A stretch of DNA of 64,000 bases from an uncultured Verrucomicrobiota bacterium. Lineage in GTDB: Bacteria; Verrucomicrobiota; Verrucomicrobiia; Opitutales; Seribacteraceae. Location: positions 10,001 to 74,000 of the forward strand of contig CACMQL010000001.1 in NCBI GenBank assembly GCA_902615835.1. The letters run 5' to 3'. Shown in pieces: positions 28,026 to 35,758 of this stretch; within the stretch, counting starts at the first letter, position 1; every line of letters begins with the position of its first letter. The notes below the pieces were generated by a model, which had not been told where the DNA came from, searched no databases, and saw only the letters and a program-made list of their open reading frames with translations. The position numbers and the translations under genes were made by a program.

Positions 28026-30746
28026 ATGCGGAGCATGAAGTATATCGCACATACCCTTTTGTTTGTGCTGATTGGATTTTTTCCCATCCATGCCTCGGTC
28101 CCCGTGCCCTATGCGGGCAAGGTATCCATCAACGGGGTTAATTTTAACGGACAGCTCAGGTTCGTGTTTGCCATCTACAACCCGTCCAAGAGTAAACTCT
28201 GGGACAGCGGGAACAATCCCATCGAGGTGCCTGTCATTAATGGTCGCTATCTGGTATTGCTTGGCGGTCAGGGAATGACTCCCTTGCCCGCCTCCCTGTT
28301 TCATCAAAATGATGAATTATATCTCGGCGTGTCTGCCGATCTGCCCAACGATAAGGTTGGGGCGGTGAAACTGGGGGAATTTCAACGGATCACCGCCCAG
28401 CCCTATGCCTTGGTTGCGGAGATGGCCGAGATGGCAGATGTGGCGAATAGTGCTGAGACTGCTAAGGCTGTTCAAGCAGGTGCAATATCCAAATCCATGC
28501 TCGGACAGGATGTACTGAGTGACCTAAATCGTACGGTTACCAAATCAATGCTTGGACAGGATATACTGTCCGAACTTAATCGGACAATCACCCACACCGA
28601 TCTGTCTGCCCAAATCAAGGCAGATCTGAACCGCACCATCACCCCACAGATGATTCAGTCTTCTTCAATCACCGCCTCCCAGATGGCTCAAAACACCATC
28701 ACCACCGCCCAGTTGAACGAACAGATCCTCAAATATTTAAAGCCCGAAATAACCCTGCAACCCCAGGCTCCCGGACTGATCTTCAACGGGCAAAGCATGA
28801 ATCTGACCTCGCAGGCAGAGGGAAAGTTCCTGACCTACCAATGGCACCGTAATGGCCAGCCGATCGCGGGGGCAACGGGTCCAAGTTTCAGCATCGCGGA
28901 GGTGAACGGTACCCGGCACGATGGGAATTACAGCGTGGTGGTGAGCAATGATTTTGGTTTGGTCACCTCCACTCCGACATCCCTGCAGGTGGACGGCACC
29001 CCGAGTGCTCACACCGTGGCTTCGATCGGGATGGAAATGATCTTCTGCCCCCCGGGCACTTTTACGATGGGCAGTCCGACTTCGGAAGCTGGAAGGCAAT
29101 CGGATGAGACTCAGCATCAGGTTACTCTGACCAATGGGTTTTACTTGGGTAAGTATGAGGTGACCCAGGCTCAATACCAGACGGTGATGAATGGAAACCC
29201 TGAGGGCTTGAATGCGGATCCGAGTGTTTTTAAGGGAAGCAACCGTCCGGTTGAAAGAGTCTCGTGGTTGGATGCCCAAATCTTTCTGACCCGTTTAAAT
29301 ACGATTGAGCAGTCCGCGGGCCGATTGCCCAACGGCTGGAAATATGTATTGCCCACCGAGGCGGAGTGGGAGTATGCCTGCCGGGCAGGCACGACCACGG
29401 CGTACTCGTGGGGGAATGATATTAATTCTTCGCTTGCCAATTATAACTGGGACGGTGTTCACAATGACGGCAACGACTCACAGCAAACTGTGAACATCGG
29501 CCAGTTTTCCGCTAACCCGTGGGGCTTTTTTGACATGCACGGAAATGTGAGGGAGTGGGTCCACGACTGGAAGGCAAATTATCTTACCGGTGCCCAGACC
29601 GATCCTGAGGGTCCGGCTTCTGGCTCGGCTCGGGTCCAGCGGGGTGGTTCTTGGTACGGCGACGGGGCGTTTTTGCGTTCGGCTAAGCGCCCCAACTTCA
29701 TCCCCGGTTTCCGCCTCAGCCGCATAGGCTTCCGTGTAGGTTTCCAAGCAGTCAAGCCAGACGGGGCGAATCCCGAACTGGAATTGTTCGGGGGAGCCGG
29801 GATCACGCGTGAGGCCGGGCAAGCCTGGGCGGAGCCAGGCGTTGAGGCCCACGATGCACGGGACGGAAATATAACCAGTTCTATCACCGTCAGCGGTACG
29901 GTGGACATGAACACGACAGGCACTTATGTGTTAACCTACTCGGTGGCGGATGCCGCGGGAAATACCGATACTGCCATCCGCACCGTCACGGTGGTGGGTA
30001 ACCGCTCGGTGGATCTAAATGCCACCGTGGCGATGGATATGCTCTGGTGTCCGCCCGGCACTTTTACCATGGGCAGCCCGACCACCGAAGCGGGCAGGCA
30101 ATCCGATCGTGAAGACGAGCACAATGTTTCTCTGACGAAAGGGTTTTACCTCGGTAAATACGAGGTCACACAGGCTCAGTACGAGGCGGTGATGACGGGC
30201 AACAGCGACGGGTTAAGTGCCACGCCGAGCCAATGGCCGAATAATCCGAACCGACCGGTGGAAAAGGTCTCCTGGGCGGATGCCCAGATTTTCCTTACCC
30301 GTTTGAATGCTCAGCAATCGGCAAATATACCCGCCGGTTGGGCCTATGTTTTGCCCACTGAGTCGCAATGGGAATATGCCTGCCGTGCGGGTACGACCAC
30401 GGCATACTCATGGGGGGCGACAATTTCTAGTTCAAATGCAAACTGGAACCATGGTACTGACCCTAACAAGACGGTGGATGTCGGACAATTTTCCGCCAAC
30501 CCGTGGGGCTTTTTCGATATGCATGGAAATGTCAGAGAGTGGGCCGCGGACTGGTATAACGCAACTTATCCCACCGGCAACCCGGTGGTCGATCCAACCG
30601 GACTGGCATCGGGCTCGAGTAGGGTCTTCCGGGGTGGTTCCTGGTACGACGGCGGTGCGAACCTACGGTCGGCTAAGCGCAACTCCAACCCCCCGAACTA
30701 CTATACCAACGATATCGGCTTCCGTGTTGGTTTCCAAAAGCAGTAA
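28026..30746 (+). CDS. secreted multidomain protein: short N-terminal repeats, Ig-like domain, SUMF1, DUF5011-like, SUMF1
   Basis: Two full SUMF1 modules (CPPGTFTMGSPTSEAGRQSDE...GFRVGFQ and CPPGTFTMGSPTTEAGRQSDR...GFRVGFQ) separated by LELFGGAGITREAGQAWAEPGVEAHDARDGNIT...VLTYSVADAAGNTDTAIRTVTV; Ig-like GKFLTYQWHRNGQPIAGATGPSFSI. Confidence 0.9.
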   Translation: MRSMKYIAHTLLFVLIGFFPIHASVPVPYAGKVSINGVNFNGQLRFVFAIYNPSKSKLWDSGNNPIEVPVINGRYLVLLGGQGMTPLPASLFHQNDELYLGVSADLPNDKVGAVKLGEFQRITAQPYALVAEMAEMADVANSAETAKAVQAGAISKSMLGQDVLSDLNRTVTKSMLGQDILSELNRTITHTDLSAQIKADLNRTITPQMIQSSSITASQMAQNTITTAQLNEQILKYLKPEITLQPQAPGLIFNGQSMNLTSQAEGKFLTYQWHRNGQPIAGATGPSFSIAEVNGTRHDGNYSVVVSNDFGLVTSTPTSLQVDGTPSAHTVASIGMEMIFCPPGTFTMGSPTSEAGRQSDETQHQVTLTNGFYLGKYEVTQAQYQTVMNGNPEGLNADPSVFKGSNRPVERVSWLDAQIFLTRLNTIEQSAGRLPNGWKYVLPTEAEWEYACRAGTTTAYSWGNDINSSLANYNWDGVHNDGNDSQQTVNIGQFSANPWGFFDMHGNVREWVHDWKANYLTGAQTDPEGPASGSARVQRGGSWYGDGAFLRSAKRPNFIPGFRLSRIGFRVGFQAVKPDGANPELELFGGAGITREAGQAWAEPGVEAHDARDGNITSSITVSGTVDMNTTGTYVLTYSVADAAGNTDTAIRTVTVVGNRSVDLNATVAMDMLWCPPGTFTMGSPTTEAGRQSDREDEHNVSLTKGFYLGKYEVTQAQYEAVMTGNSDGLSATPSQWPNNPNRPVEKVSWADAQIFLTRLNAQQSANIPAGWAYVLPTESQWEYACRAGTTTAYSWGATISSSNANWNHGTDPNKTVDVGQFSANPWGFFDMHGNVREWAADWYNATYPTGNPVVDPTGLASGSSRVFRGGSWYDGGANLRSAKRNSNPPNYYTNDIGFRVGFQKQ

Positions 30747-30765
30747 CAAGGGAGCGAGGGGAGTC

Positions 30766-30800
30766 TTGGCCCAAGCAGGGCGGAAGCCCCGCGGGGCCAA
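30766..30800. repeat. GC-rich hairpin between SUMF1 gene and TPR gene
   Basis: TTGGCCC...GGGCCAA outer stem with inner GGGC-GGAA-GCCC. Confidence 0.65.
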
Positions 30801-30830
30801 ACGAGCCGAGCGACGACTGAAGTCTAACCC

Positions 30831-31298
30831 ATGAACCTTCGCACCCGCCTGTCCCGCTCCAACGGTTACCGCGAGTTGGGCATGTTTGATGAATCAATAC
30901 TTGAACTAGAGTCAGTCAGGCAGGAGGATGTGTGGACATACGAAGTCATCAAGGCGAAGTATCTGACATACTGGGACGCCAAAGAATTTGAGTTCGCGGA
31001 AGCGATGACCAAAGCACTAAGAATCTATCATCCAAATCTCACCGAAGGTTGGTTGTTGCGTGCAGAATGTGTCTATGAAACGAAAGGCGCAAAGAAGGCA
31101 GCGGAGGTTCTCATAGAGGACGAGGATAGCTTAAAAGAGCAAGCGGATATACTCTTCGCGATTGGGCGCTACTTGGCTCTGGCCAATGAGATTATGAGAG
31201 CTAGGGACTACCTTAGAAGAGCTATGAAGTTGGATAAGAATCTTCGTTCTGAGTTTTTGGATGACTCTGCCTTTGACGCTGTTTTGGATAGTTTTTGA
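30831..31298 (+). CDS. TPR-like protein, translationally coupled to Mrr-like gene
   Basis: GYRELGMFDESILELESV...AMTKALRIYHPNLTEGWLLRAECVYETKGAKKAAEVL...MRARDYLRRAMKLDKN; TGATG overlap with next ORF. Confidence 0.75.
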   Translation: MNLRTRLSRSNGYRELGMFDESILELESVRQEDVWTYEVIKAKYLTYWDAKEFEFAEAMTKALRIYHPNLTEGWLLRAECVYETKGAKKAAEVLIEDEDSLKEQADILFAIGRYLALANEIMRARDYLRRAMKLDKNLRSEFLDDSAFDAVLDSF

Positions 31299-32107
31299 TG
31301 GGAGAGATAATTGTATATGGAATAGTTGCTCTAGTCATACTTGGCATAGCATCCATAATCATCTCTTGGATTATAGAAAATTGGATCTTTGTTCTATGTG
31401 TAGCTATTGTAATTTTGTCTGTCCTTATTTTTTTAGCCTTAAAATTTAAGGAAATAAGAAGTGTGGAATCTTCTAGTTCAAGAGATCGTCCTTCAAAAAA
31501 CGCTAAATTATACAATCCAAACCTAGATGATATCCAAGTTGTAGAACGAACTTATACTCATTGGAACTTGGGGTTACTAAACAAACTTGAGTGGAAGCGT
31601 TTTGAGGAAGTTGTTTCCGAGTACTACAGACTTATTGGTTATCGTTCTGAGATCACCAGAATGGGTGCTGATGGAGGAGTCGATGTTCTCTTGTATCAGC
31701 ATGGGGTTGAGACTCCAGCTATACTTGTCCAGTGCAAGGCATGGTCAAAAAAGGTAGGAGTTAATGCTGTTAGAGAGCTTTATGGTGTAATGGCAGCTGA
31801 TGGCGTTGGTTATGGAATCTTTGCTACAACTTCAGATTATACAAATGAAGCACTACAATGGGTTGTGGGTAAAAGTATGCAGTTACTCTCTGGAAGTAAT
31901 CTTGTGACGATGTTTAATCAATTAGCAGATGACCAAAGAAAAGAACATCTGATGAATGGATTGTTGGGAGATTATTCAACTCCCACTTGCCCAAACTGCG
32001 ACCAAAAGATGGTTAGTAGAATAGCATCCAAAGGTAAATCAGCGGGGAGCAGTTTTTGGGGATGTGCCAATTACCCAAGGTGCAAACAGACTTTTAAGAT
32101 GGTTTGA
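31298..32107 (+). CDS. membrane-anchored Mrr-like restriction endonuclease domain with C-terminal topoisomerase-type zinc ribbon
   Basis: Two N-terminal TM segments; NKLEWKRFEEVVSEYYRLIGYRSEITRMGADGGVDVLLYQHGVETPAILVQCKAW (Mrr_cat with QxK); CPNCDQKMVSR...FWGCANYPRCKQTF. Confidence 0.88.
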   Translation: MGEIIVYGIVALVILGIASIIISWIIENWIFVLCVAIVILSVLIFLALKFKEIRSVESSSSRDRPSKNAKLYNPNLDDIQVVERTYTHWNLGLLNKLEWKRFEEVVSEYYRLIGYRSEITRMGADGGVDVLLYQHGVETPAILVQCKAWSKKVGVNAVRELYGVMAADGVGYGIFATTSDYTNEALQWVVGKSMQLLSGSNLVTMFNQLADDQRKEHLMNGLLGDYSTPTCPNCDQKMVSRIASKGKSAGSSFWGCANYPRCKQTFKMV

Positions 32108-32216
32108 TCCGGTGTTTGATGTTTTAGGTAGTACTACTTAGAACGATATCCATCAGACTCTTAAATAGGTGACTTATGCAGTTGACGCATTTGGGTGGAA
32201 ATTTTAGAGCAAAAAA

Positions 32217-32465
32217 ATGAAGTTTTTTTTCTTACCTATTTTTCTTTTAATTTTTTCTTGTTCCACGAAAACAGGATCTGATTCATTCAATCATTCAGAC
32301 TATATTCTTCAACAGATGCATGATCAGAATAAAAGACGAGAACATGAAACATTTCATTATCCAATACAAAATTCTTTTTCCTCACCCCAAATTACACAGC
32401 CTGCTCTACAACCGGTTGTAATTCCAAGATCTATACCAGCACCTAATATTGGTGATTATAGGTGA
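32217..32465 (+). CDS. small lipoprotein, hypothetical
   Basis: Lipobox MKFFFLPIFLLIFSCSTKTG; 82 aa. Confidence 0.5.
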   Translation: MKFFFLPIFLLIFSCSTKTGSDSFNHSDYILQQMHDQNKRREHETFHYPIQNSFSSPQITQPALQPVVIPRSIPAPNIGDYR

Positions 32466-32480
32466 GAAATTCCTTCCTTA

Positions 32481-33584
32481 ATGAAAAGCCTTATTTACTT
32501 ATTGGTCATTTTTTTTACTTCGGTTTCTTCGGCCGAAGATATCTACGAGAATCCTTTTTTAGGATATAATTATAATGATTTTACTGATTATACCTTCAAT
32601 TATGTTTATGAATACGATCACGGTGAAGGGAATGTGACGAAAGTCAAAGGAACGAATACAAAAGTTGTTCCTACTTTTACTCCTGTTGGTTTCAAACACT
32701 TAATAAACAGAAATTTTATGAGTCATTCTAATCAACTTACCGGACAGGAAGGCAATTACACATTTATTATGGATATGATTAATGATCATGGAACTCGAGT
32801 GATAATAACCGATAATTACTCGCTCATTGGCAGTTGGTATAATGAATTTAACTATGCTGATGGAACCCCCAAAACCGGGTATTTGAAAAGAAATCAAATT
32901 TGGGATTCTTTTCGCTCTTCAAATGAAATTAGATTCGTAGCTGGTAAATTTTGGAAGATTGTTGGTAATCATAGTACACGAGCAACTGTCATGGGATTAA
33001 AAAACTATGGTTTCAAGAAGCTACTGGAAATCAAACATGAAACCTACTCCACTTACGAATTTTTGGATGTTAGGAAAACAGTTGGTGGCAATATGGATAT
33101 AAATTTGGCTCCTTCTTATTATTTGAGTGCCACAAAGACATCCGAAGAGTCAAGCCTATGGTCTAAGAATTTGGGTTATGTATATCGAAGTGGTGAGTTT
33201 TTTTCTTTAAAAAAAGATATTTTGGTAGTCTATGGTGATGACACCGAAGGTGTTCAGGTATACTCTGGAGAAGAAGAAGAAGACATTAGGCAGCAAATTC
33301 TATCCATATTTAAACCGTACAAATATTCAGTTAAACTCGAGTCTACATCTCCAAGTATCGATATCAAGGGATTTACAGCACTCAATGAGAGTTCACTAAA
33401 CTCTATTAATCCACAAATCGATTCATGGACTTGGAACGGCGCTTTCCCTTGGGTTTACAATAGTTTAACTGATAGTTGGTTCTACTACGCGTTTTCAGGA
33501 AACAGCTACAATGCCTATGATGCGAGAAGTGGTTCTTGGTTTACTTTCGATAGCGGTACAGGAGCATGGAATCCATCCAACTGA
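32481..33584 (+). CDS. secreted hypothetical protein with W-rich C-terminal tail
   Basis: Signal peptide MKSLIYLLVIFFTSVSSAE; tail DSWTWNGAFPWVYNSLTDSWFYYAFSGNSYNAYDARSGSWFTFDSGTGAWNPSN. Confidence 0.7.
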   Translation: MKSLIYLLVIFFTSVSSAEDIYENPFLGYNYNDFTDYTFNYVYEYDHGEGNVTKVKGTNTKVVPTFTPVGFKHLINRNFMSHSNQLTGQEGNYTFIMDMINDHGTRVIITDNYSLIGSWYNEFNYADGTPKTGYLKRNQIWDSFRSSNEIRFVAGKFWKIVGNHSTRATVMGLKNYGFKKLLEIKHETYSTYEFLDVRKTVGGNMDINLAPSYYLSATKTSEESSLWSKNLGYVYRSGEFFSLKKDILVVYGDDTEGVQVYSGEEEEDIRQQILSIFKPYKYSVKLESTSPSIDIKGFTALNESSLNSINPQIDSWTWNGAFPWVYNSLTDSWFYYAFSGNSYNAYDARSGSWFTFDSGTGAWNPSN

Positions 33585-33588
33585 ACCC

Positions 33589-34308
33589 TTACCACTCCGG
33601 CCTAGCACCCTCTCCATCATACTCCTTCGCCAATTCCTCGCTCTTCAGCTTCTCACCAAGCGACTCTCCATCTATCCACACCTCCGCTAATACCCTGAAA
33701 TACTTATCCCTTTGCGGATTCTTCAATTCAATCGTTTTAGAGTCTGACAACAACTCCTGCGTGCGGTTCTTCGCCTTGTACGCCAATGCCTTTACCTCGT
33801 CACTTGACCCTTTCAATTCAGGTGTATCGATACCAAGCACACGAACGGATATATCATCGCCAAACAACGGATGCTGAGAAGGTAGATCGATCTTGAAAGT
33901 GTCTCCGTCGTACACCTCGACAATCTGATCGGGGGATAGCGTAAAAATGTCTTTTGTAGTAACAGCAGATGGTTCGTCATCATCATCAATCAAGTAGTAA
34001 GCAATCCCTGCGACGGAACCTCCAACAACCAATAGAGCAACGATTACACCAAGGCTCACAACGAGGAGTTTCTTTGTCCGCATCTTCTTGGTTTTCTGCG
34101 GTGCTTTTTGTTGTGCTTTCTGCTGAAGAGGTTTCGCCTTCTTCGCCACTACCGCAAATCCAGGCACATCCTTGATCTTTACCCAATTCGTTCCATCGTA
34201 GCACGCGAGATGATCGTCCTTGAAGTTACCCGCTTGGACATACTGAATGAGCTGATAAATCGAGTAAGGGCCGTAGTTCTTTCCGGCAAGGTGGACATAA
34301 ACCTGCAT
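33589..34308 (-). CDS. GYF_2-TM-thermonuclease (SNase) fusion
   Basis: YVHLAGKNYGPYSIYQLIQYVQAGNFKDDHLACYDGTNWVKI; TM LLVVSLGVIVALLVVGGSVAGIAYYLI; SNase VEVYDGDTFKIDL...VRVLGIDTPELKG...RDKYFRVLAEVWIDG. Confidence 0.88.
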   Translation of the reverse strand: MQVYVHLAGKNYGPYSIYQLIQYVQAGNFKDDHLACYDGTNWVKIKDVPGFAVVAKKAKPLQQKAQQKAPQKTKKMRTKKLLVVSLGVIVALLVVGGSVAGIAYYLIDDDDEPSAVTTKDIFTLSPDQIVEVYDGDTFKIDLPSQHPLFGDDISVRVLGIDTPELKGSSDEVKALAYKAKNRTQELLSDSKTIELKNPQRDKYFRVLAEVWIDGESLGEKLKSEELAKEYDGEGARPEW

Positions 34309-34391
34309 CGGCCGAGTTTAGGAGATGGGGCGTTGGGGAGTCAACGGATGAGATTCTTGACGATGATGGGGAGTGGTGGTTTAAGAAAAGT

Positions 34392-34814
34392 ATGAAAGTT
34401 AAACTATTCACTCTTTTAACAACCCTGCTCATGTTTGGCTGTATGTCAGAACAGCGAAAGCAAGAAAACAGCCAAGCTTTTTGGCTCATGATGGAGGAAT
34501 CAAATCAAGCCCGTGAAGATTTAAAGGCAAAATTCGTCGAAGGTGGACTTGAATCACTTTTTAAAAGAAGATTTGGAAATGAGGAATCGATAACACTTCG
34601 TGATGTTATCAAATTTATTGAATACCACTTTGAAGACGAAATTAATGACGCTGTTCGCCAATTTTATCTTAGTCACTTCAAACTTTCTGAACAAAGAAAT
34701 CGCAGGATGACCGATGACTTAATTCAAATAATGTTAGATGGTGCCAAAAAATCTGTAGATAAAACTGTCTACGAAACTGCCAAGGATTTGGTTAAAAAGG
34801 GAGGGTTTCTTTAG
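34392..34814 (+). CDS. lipoprotein, hypothetical
   Basis: Lipobox MKVKLFTLLTTLLMFGCMSE. Confidence 0.55.
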   Translation: MKVKLFTLLTTLLMFGCMSEQRKQENSQAFWLMMEESNQAREDLKAKFVEGGLESLFKRRFGNEESITLRDVIKFIEYHFEDEINDAVRQFYLSHFKLSEQRNRRMTDDLIQIMLDGAKKSVDKTVYETAKDLVKKGGFL

Positions 34815-35258
34815 ATGAAATTCACTGTAGTTGTATTTCTTCTTTTATCACAATTCTGCTTCGCTTCTAAGTCAGCAGAACTCGCACAGAAGGGCAAACT
34901 TTTCTGGGAAGCTTTTGTTTGTCATCATCTCGCTAGAGATGCCAATGAAACCAAAGAGAGCAGAAGACTTTTTGATGTAGCTATGAGAGAAGGTAAAATC
35001 TTTATTGAAAGTGCGAGAAAGGGGTTAATTAAAAGAGAAGACGCAAATAAAGTAGTACCTATGGTTGTTTTGTGGAGTTTGAATAAAGAAAGCGCAGATT
35101 TTATACTTGGTACGCTTTACATGGAAGCCAAAGTTGAGGCTATAAAAAGTGCTTTTGGAACACAGGAGGAGTACACAAAAATGTATTTAAAAAAATATTT
35201 GATCATATCAGGGGCTAGGGCTGAGTTACGCAAAAGAAATGCTTGGCTAATCAAATAA
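34815..35258 (+). CDS. secreted hypothetical protein
   Basis: Signal peptide MKFTVVVFLLLSQFCFA; starts immediately after previous stop. Confidence 0.55.
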   Translation: MKFTVVVFLLLSQFCFASKSAELAQKGKLFWEAFVCHHLARDANETKESRRLFDVAMREGKIFIESARKGLIKREDANKVVPMVVLWSLNKESADFILGTLYMEAKVEAIKSAFGTQEEYTKMYLKKYLIISGARAELRKRNAWLIK

Positions 35259-35510
35259 CTAACCCTCGTCCGGCTAAAACTCAACAGTTTCATTATCCAA
35301 ACAGGTCTTTGCTTCTAATTTTTCAGAAAGTAGAGAACGCAGATATATAATATTCACGCCCTCCTATCACCATTCCCCCCAACACCCCCCTTATTTGAGC
35401 ATTCGCGATTGAGGTAAAAAAGCTCGTATTGCAAAAAATTTCGTGCGGGGTGTGATGATATAATCATATGTGAGAGGCTTGACGGTATGACCCCCGCCCC
35501 CCCTACTCTA

Positions 35511-35530
35511 TCGTTGTCAGTTCGTTGTCA
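35511..35530. repeat. tandem TCGTTGTCA motifs (putative integrase arm sites, right end)
   Basis: TCGTTGTCAGTTCGTTGTCA; same 9-mer, spacing and orientation as 20900-20919. Confidence 0.75.
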
Positions 35531-35706
35531 GTTTTTATTCAAAACTATGCAGTTTGGAGGATATTCCATTCCATTGTACAAAGAAGTAAAAAGTTAGAAT
35601 GGCAAGTGGCTTAAAGACCCTAAGTTCCTTTTAAACACTACAACTTGCAGATGTATTCATCTTACAGCAGGGATTAAAAATGCCATAAAATGCCCTCTCT
35701 TGCCTT

Positions 35707-35747
35707 GGTTTAGGAAACCACTGTTTTATCCGTTAAACTATGGGGGC
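35707..35747. repeat. attR-type direct repeat; displaced 5' half of tRNA-Arg(CCT)
   Basis: ggtttaggaaaccactgttttatccgttaaactatgggggc identical to 20851-20891; no 3' tRNA half. Confidence 0.95.
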
Positions 35748-35758
35748 CCGATTACAAC

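Larger units (their letters stand above)
20851..35747. mobile_element. ~14.9-kb integrative genetic element inserted in tRNA-Arg(CCT)
   Basis: 41-bp perfect direct repeat at both ends (20851-20891, 35707-35747), tyrosine integrase at left end, excisionase-like HTH, primase-like gene, accessory cargo. Confidence 0.93.

Noticed and set aside
28737-30124. Several minus-strand ORFs opposite the SUMF1 gene
   Set aside because: GC-rich coding regions produce long antisense ORFs; no recognisable domains.
28026-30746. Complete diversity-generating retroelement
   Set aside because: No reverse transcriptase or template repeat is present in the window; only a VR-like pattern is reported.
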